Of a stretch of DNA of 61,715 nt, positions 58,170 through 61,715 are shown one piece after another. The notes beneath the pieces are model-generated. The model worked only from the letters and a program-made list of their open reading frames with translations, ran no database searches and was not told the DNA's origin. Both the position numbers and the translations under genes were made by a program. Source of the stretch: Bradyrhizobium diversitatis. Its GTDB lineage: Bacteria > Pseudomonadota > Alphaproteobacteria > Rhizobiales > Xanthobacteraceae. The DNA is taken from NCBI RefSeq assembly GCF_016031635.1, contig NZ_JACEGD010000037.1, forward strand, positions 1-61,715, written 5' to 3'. How positions within the stretch are numbered: position 1 is the first letter of the stretch; every line of letters begins with the position of its first letter.

Positions 58170-59015
58170 TCACGCCGTCAATCTCGCCGCATGCCAGTGC
58201 AGATGATCGCTCATGAACGTCGAGATGAAGTAATAGCTGTGGTCGTAGCCCACCTGCCGGCGCAGCGTCAGCGGGATATTGGTCCTGGTGCAGGCCTCCT
58301 GGAGCAGCTCCGGCTTGAGCTGCTCCTTCAAGAAATTGTCGGCATCCCCATAGTCGACCAGGAAGCCCGAGAATTTCGCACCGTCCTCGATCAGCGCCAC
58401 CGTATCGTGGTTGCGCCAGGTATCCTTGTTCGGCCCGAGATAGCCGGTCAGGGCCTTGATGCCCCAGGGCACCTGCGAAGGGGCCACGATCGGCGCGAAA
58501 GCGCTTGCCGCGCGAAACCGGTGCGGGTTGCGCAGCGCAGCCGTCAGCGCACCATGGCCGCCCATCGAGTGACCCATCACCGATTGCCGCTGGACGTCGA
58601 CCGGAAAGTTTTCCGCGATCAGCTTGGGCAACTCGTCGGTGACATAGCTCCACATCCGATAGTTGCGCGCGAACGGCTCTTGCGTCGCATCGACATAGAA
58701 GCCGGCCCCCAGGCCGAAATCATAGGCGTTGTTGGCATCACCCGGCACGTCCGGCCCGCGCGGTGAGGTGTCCGGCGCGACGAAGATCAGGCCGAGCTCG
58801 GCGCAGGCTTTGCGGAATTCGCCCTTCTCCGTGACATTGGCATGTGTGCAGGTGAGCCCGGAGAGGTACCAGACCACGGGCAGTCTGGCGTCGCTCGCGT
58901 GCGGCGGAACGTAGACCGAGAACACCATGTCGGTTCCGGTCGCCTGGCTTGCATGGCGGTAGACGCCTTGCACACCGCCATAGGATTTATTGGTCGAGAC
59001 GGTCTGGATCGTCAT
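58170..59015 (-). CDS. fghA: S-formylglutathione hydrolase
   Basis: A 281-residue esterase-D-type hydrolase that splits S-formylglutathione to formate and glutathione. The catalytic Ser lies in GHSMGGHGALTAAL near residue 148; the Asp lies in FLVDYGDADNFL and the His in GYDHSYYFISTF. The N-terminus has the conserved LPVVWYLSGLTCTHANVTEK. The ATG at 59015 follows GGAG. It completes the glutathione route whose first two genes are at 31903-33609, so the pathway is split by about 25 kb but stays within the same quinoprotein region. Confidence 0.96.
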   Translation of the reverse strand: MTIQTVSTNKSYGGVQGVYRHASQATGTDMVFSVYVPPHASDARLPVVWYLSGLTCTHANVTEKGEFRKACAELGLIFVAPDTSPRGPDVPGDANNAYDFGLGAGFYVDATQEPFARNYRMWSYVTDELPKLIAENFPVDVQRQSVMGHSMGGHGALTAALRNPHRFRAASAFAPIVAPSQVPWGIKALTGYLGPNKDTWRNHDTVALIEDGAKFSGFLVDYGDADNFLKEQLKPELLQEACTRTNIPLTLRRQVGYDHSYYFISTFMSDHLHWHAARLTA

Positions 59016-59084
59016 GCCTGAAACTCCGTGGCATCTCACCACCTCAACATTGCAACGCTTGTGTGACCGAAATTTGTGGCGCCG

Positions 59085-59705
59085 TCAGGCGACGCCGCTG
59101 TCGATCGCCAGCCGCACCAGCTCGACGGAGGTTTTCACCCCGAGCTTCTGGCGCATGATCGACGAAGTATTGGCAACCGTCTTGTAGGACGATTGCACCA
59201 GCCAGGCAATCTCGGACAGGCTCTTGCCGGCGCTGAGCAGCCGCAGGATCTCCATCTCGCGCGCATTCAGCTTCGACAGCGGGCTTTGCGCCAGAGTCGG
59301 CCCGGCAAAGGCGATGCTGCGCGCGATCGCGGTCGGAAGGTACGTGCCGCCGCCGCCGACGGCGCGGATCGCCTCGACCAGATCGTCGGGATCGCCGGTC
59401 TTGGAGACATAGCCCTTGGCGCCGCACTCGATCGCCCGCGCGGCGAACGCGGGATCGTCGTTCATGCTGAACATGATGATGCGGGCCTCGGGCGCGCGCT
59501 CGAGGATGCGGCGCGCGAGCTCGAATCCGGAGACGGTCGGCAGGTTGATGTCGATGATGCAGAGCTCGGGGCGTTCGACGATGAAGACACACTCGCCGTC
59601 TTCGGCGTCGGCGGCCTCCAAAATCTCGATCTCGCCCTCGTCGGCCAGCACGGCACGGCAGCCGGAGGCGACAATGGGATGATCGTCGACGATCAGAATG
59701 CGCAT
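59085..59705 (-). CDS. NarL/LuxR-type response regulator
   Basis: A 206-residue regulator. The receiver domain starts MRILIVDDHPIVASGCRAVL, with phospho-acceptor Asp in LCIIDINLPTVSGFEL near residue 54 and the conserved Lys in GYVSKTG. The C-terminal LuxR helix-turn-helix is LNAREMEILRLLSAGKSLSE followed by VQSSYKTVANTSSIMRQKLG. The ATG at 59705 follows GGGGAA. It is divergent from the kinase gene at 59913. The pair is a strong candidate for regulation of the quinoprotein relay, as similar NarL/NarX pairs flank PQQ-alcohol clusters elsewhere. Confidence 0.93.
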   Translation of the reverse strand: MRILIVDDHPIVASGCRAVLADEGEIEILEAADAEDGECVFIVERPELCIIDINLPTVSGFELARRILERAPEARIIMFSMNDDPAFAARAIECGAKGYVSKTGDPDDLVEAIRAVGGGGTYLPTAIARSIAFAGPTLAQSPLSKLNAREMEILRLLSAGKSLSEIAWLVQSSYKTVANTSSIMRQKLGVKTSVELVRLAIDSGVA

Positions 59706-59912
59706 AGGCGTTCCCCGCGACAGCGCGTTTCCCGTGCTGGAATTTACCTGGTTTGCGCTGCACGCTGCCGGCATGAGGAGCTGCGTGTCTCATGTGGCCT
59801 CATGCAACCCGGCTGGGATTGCTGTACGCTTCCGATTAGATATCCGGCGCTTCGCCTCTGTCAACGTCATCGGACAGGCGCGGGCATCCTTCGCGAGGCA
59901 CAGGCGATACCA

Positions 59913-61271
59913 ATGTGGCAAAATTTATCCTTGCGCGGGCGCATCAACCTCTTGCTGGCGCTGCTGCTGGCGCTCGGGCTCGCCGTCAATATCGGCCGGC
60001 AGGTCGCGGAGGCCGGGCCGCGCGTGCAGGCCGAGGACCAGAGCGTGATCCGCCTTGCCCGAGAGTTCATCGAGATGATCGTGGCGGATCTCAACGAGGC
60101 CCCCGATCCGGATGCCAGGCTCAACCAGATCGCGCGCGATCTCAGCCGCCTGCGCCACGTCAGCATCACGCTTCGGGACGCCGGCGGCCATCCGCTGACG
60201 CCCCCCCGGGCCGATGCCGACGCGGACACGCGCGCGCCGCCGGCCTGGTTCGTCGCCCTGGTCCATCCCGAGCAGACCGCGGTCAGCGTGCCGGTCTCGA
60301 TTCAGGGCAAGCCCGGCTCGCTATTGATCACCTCGCATCCCGACGACGAGATCGCCGAGATCTGGGACGGGATCGTGACCCAGCTCGAGGTCGGCTCGGT
60401 GATCGCGCTCGCGCTGTTCTTCCTGATGATGAACGTGGTCGGCCGGGCACTGGCACCGCTCCAGTCTCTGGCGGAGGCAATGGGGAAGCTCGAGGGTGGA
60501 CATTACGATGCCCGTGTCGCGCCGGGCGGCGCGCCGGAGCTCGCCGCGATCTGCACCAAGCTCAACCACCTTGCCGCGACGCTTGGTGAGGCGGTCGAGG
60601 ACAAGCGGCGTCTTGCCGAGCGCGCGGTGTCGCTTCAGGATATGGAACGCAAGGAGATCGCCCGCGAGCTCCATGACGAGTTCGGGCCTTACCTGTTCTC
60701 GCTGCGCGCGCATGCAAGCGCGCTGGCGAAGCTGGCGGATGGACGCGACCCGAGTGCGGATGCCGTGCGAAAACATGGCAGCGCCATGCTGGAGCAGATC
60801 AATGCACTCCAGCAATTCAACCGCCGCGTGCTGGAGCGCCTTCGGCCCGTGGGCCTTGCCGAGCTCGGCTTGCGCAAGGCGCTCGAATCCCTGTCGCGGC
60901 TATGGCGGCAGTCGCATCCCGACGTCGCGATCGAGACCGTGATCTCGCCGGCGCTGGGCACAACCGGCGAGACGGCCGATCTAACCATCTATCGTATCGT
61001 GCAGGAGGCGCTCACCAACGTATTCCGCCACGCCGGTGCGACCACGGTCAATGTCGTCATCGAGCCGGTGGAGCAGATGACTCACGACGGCCGCGGCTGC
61101 GCCCGGGTGCGGGTCAGCGACAACGGCCGCGGCATGGAGCCGGGGCAGAAGCTGGGCTTCGGCCTCGTCGGCATGCGCGAGCGAATCCTGGCGCTGGGCG
61201 GTACGCTCAATGTCGTCTCCGGCGATGCCGGCCTGACCGTGGAGGCCTTGGTTCCAACTGCCTCGTCCTGA
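59913..61271 (+). CDS. NarX-type (HisKA_3) sensor histidine kinase
   Basis: A 452-residue kinase. A first helix at about residues 10-24 (INLLLALLLALGLAVNIG) and a second near residue 165 (GSVIALALFFLMMNVVGRAL) enclose a periplasmic domain of about 140 residues. A HAMP-like segment follows, then the HisKA_3 His in MERKEIARELHDEFGPYLFS and the ATPase boxes VQEALTNVFRHAG (N box), VSDNGRGM (G1) and GFGLVGMRERILALGG. The start ATG at 59913 is weak for ribosome binding. It probably signals to the divergent regulator at 59085-59705. Its periplasmic domain could sense an alcohol or metal. Confidence 0.92.
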   Translation: MWQNLSLRGRINLLLALLLALGLAVNIGRQVAEAGPRVQAEDQSVIRLAREFIEMIVADLNEAPDPDARLNQIARDLSRLRHVSITLRDAGGHPLTPPRADADADTRAPPAWFVALVHPEQTAVSVPVSIQGKPGSLLITSHPDDEIAEIWDGIVTQLEVGSVIALALFFLMMNVVGRALAPLQSLAEAMGKLEGGHYDARVAPGGAPELAAICTKLNHLAATLGEAVEDKRRLAERAVSLQDMERKEIARELHDEFGPYLFSLRAHASALAKLADGRDPSADAVRKHGSAMLEQINALQQFNRRVLERLRPVGLAELGLRKALESLSRLWRQSHPDVAIETVISPALGTTGETADLTIYRIVQEALTNVFRHAGATTVNVVIEPVEQMTHDGRGCARVRVSDNGRGMEPGQKLGFGLVGMRERILALGGTLNVVSGDAGLTVEALVPTASS

Positions 61272-61463
61272 TCTGAATGTGACGTCTACGACCTCGGGGA
61301 GCAACTGTGCTGAAGTAGACCGCCGATCGGCCGGCCTCAAGGCTGGCGCTGGACGCGCCACCGCCTTTGGCGGCTGACGGCCTTGACCCCGTCCGCTCGC
61401 CGGTCTGTCGGCTTGGTATGCGCTCGGTCGAGGACCGAGCGCGGTAGGGCGCGCTCGATCAGC
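61272..61463. other. Short region between the kinase and the IS110-type fragment
   Basis: 192 bp with inverted repeats, such as CGCTCGGTCGAGGACCGAGCG at 61422-61442. The right end of the insertion element probably lies here. I cannot fix its exact boundary. Confidence 0.5.
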
Positions 61464-61715
61464 TCACCGCAACGCGTAGCGGCTCGGCTCCCATTTCTCG
61501 CCGCGGGCGATCATCGTATTGAGGATGACGATCAGCTTGCGCATGCAGGCAATGAGCGCAACTTTCGGTTCGTTGCCCTTGGCAATCAGCCGTTGATAGA
61601 ACGCCCTGAGCACCGGGTTGTTCTGGGTGGCTGCGCCGAGACAGGGCATGTAGAGGGCGTTGCGTACCCAGCGGCGGCCGCCCTTGATATGGCGCTCGCC
61701 ACGTCGCTTGCCACT
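61464..61715 (-). CDS. IS110-family transposase, C-terminal part (cut by the window edge)
   Basis: An 83-residue C-terminal piece open to the right edge. The sequence GKRRGERHIKGGRRWVRNAL is followed by YMPCLGAATQNNP, the transposase_20 (IS116/IS110/IS902) ending, and VALIACMRKLIVILNTMIA. Elements of this family have no terminal repeats and their catalytic residues lie in the N-terminal half, outside the window. Whether the copy is intact cannot be judged. Confidence 0.88.
   Translation of the reverse strand, partial: SGKRRGERHIKGGRRWVRNALYMPCLGAATQNNPVLRAFYQRLIAKGNEPKVALIACMRKLIVILNTMIARGEKWEPSRYALR

Noticed and set aside
1..61715. tRNA, rRNA or CRISPR arrays
   Set aside because: I saw no cloverleaf-like or rRNA-like sequence and no regular short repeats with unique spacers; a dedicated scan was not possible.

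Overview
The window is high-GC alphaproteobacterial DNA, most likely from Bradyrhizobium or a close Nitrobacteraceae relative. This rests on the gene content (hut genes, many ABC importers, XoxF-type methanol oxidation with the glutathione formaldehyde pathway) and on intergenic inverted repeats of the kind common in that genus (CCCCTTGTGGGAG..., CGTCATGCCCGGGCTTGTCCC...). No database search was possible, so the host is an inference.

Layout. 1-1892: end of hutH and complete hutU. 2153-11403: a TetR regulator divergent from a three-subunit molybdenum hydroxylase, which continues into a complete branched-chain/amide-type ABC importer (livK-H-M-G-F order); it looks like one uptake-plus-oxidation operon with two matching palindromes in the divergent promoter. 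11506-15424: a GGDEF-EAL protein, a plug-only TonB receptor remnant and an Ala/Pro/Glu-rich protein whose 5' end has been hit by a transposon. 15395-18324: a complete 2,930-bp IS1595-type transposon with 30-bp terminal repeats, an exact 8-bp target duplication and three passenger genes. 18398-25129: an autotransporter, a tail-to-tail tupA/tupB pair, 3-hydroxyacyl-CoA dehydrogenase and a group III truncated hemoglobin.

25372-59705 is the core: about 34 kb devoted largely to periplasmic PQQ-dependent, predicted lanthanide-dependent alcohol oxidation. It holds three quinoprotein dehydrogenases (26142-27878, XoxF at 34285-36090, and 40101-41765), all with the Asp-x-Asp signature associated with rare-earth use. 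Their likely redox partners are here too (a Rieske protein and two c-type cytochromes), with two periplasmic binding proteins of the MxaJ/XoxJ kind and an IorAB-type molybdenum dehydrogenase. Formaldehyde is handled by gfa, the glutathione-dependent dehydrogenase and, 25 kb away, fghA. A gene at 42110-42508 encodes a four-EF-hand protein that matches lanmodulin in loop sequence and spacing. A 26-codon pqqA lies nearby at 43200-43280. From 48559 to 58009 there is a 'quinoprotein relay' set like the Pseudomonas ped/exa clusters: a SoxYZ-like carrier, zinc metallohydrolase, binding protein, CxxCW protein, ABC-2 exporter, beta-propeller and receptor-like binding protein. A NarL-type response regulator and a NarX-type kinase close the region, and an IS110-type transposase fragment runs off the right edge.

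How it fits together (inference): alcohols are oxidised in the periplasm by lanthanide-PQQ enzymes; electrons leave through cytochromes c or the Rieske protein; formaldehyde enters the glutathione pathway in the cytoplasm; lanmodulin, the outer-membrane barrel and one or more ABC systems may handle the metal or cofactor; and the AraC regulator and the NarL/NarX pair are the obvious candidates for control.
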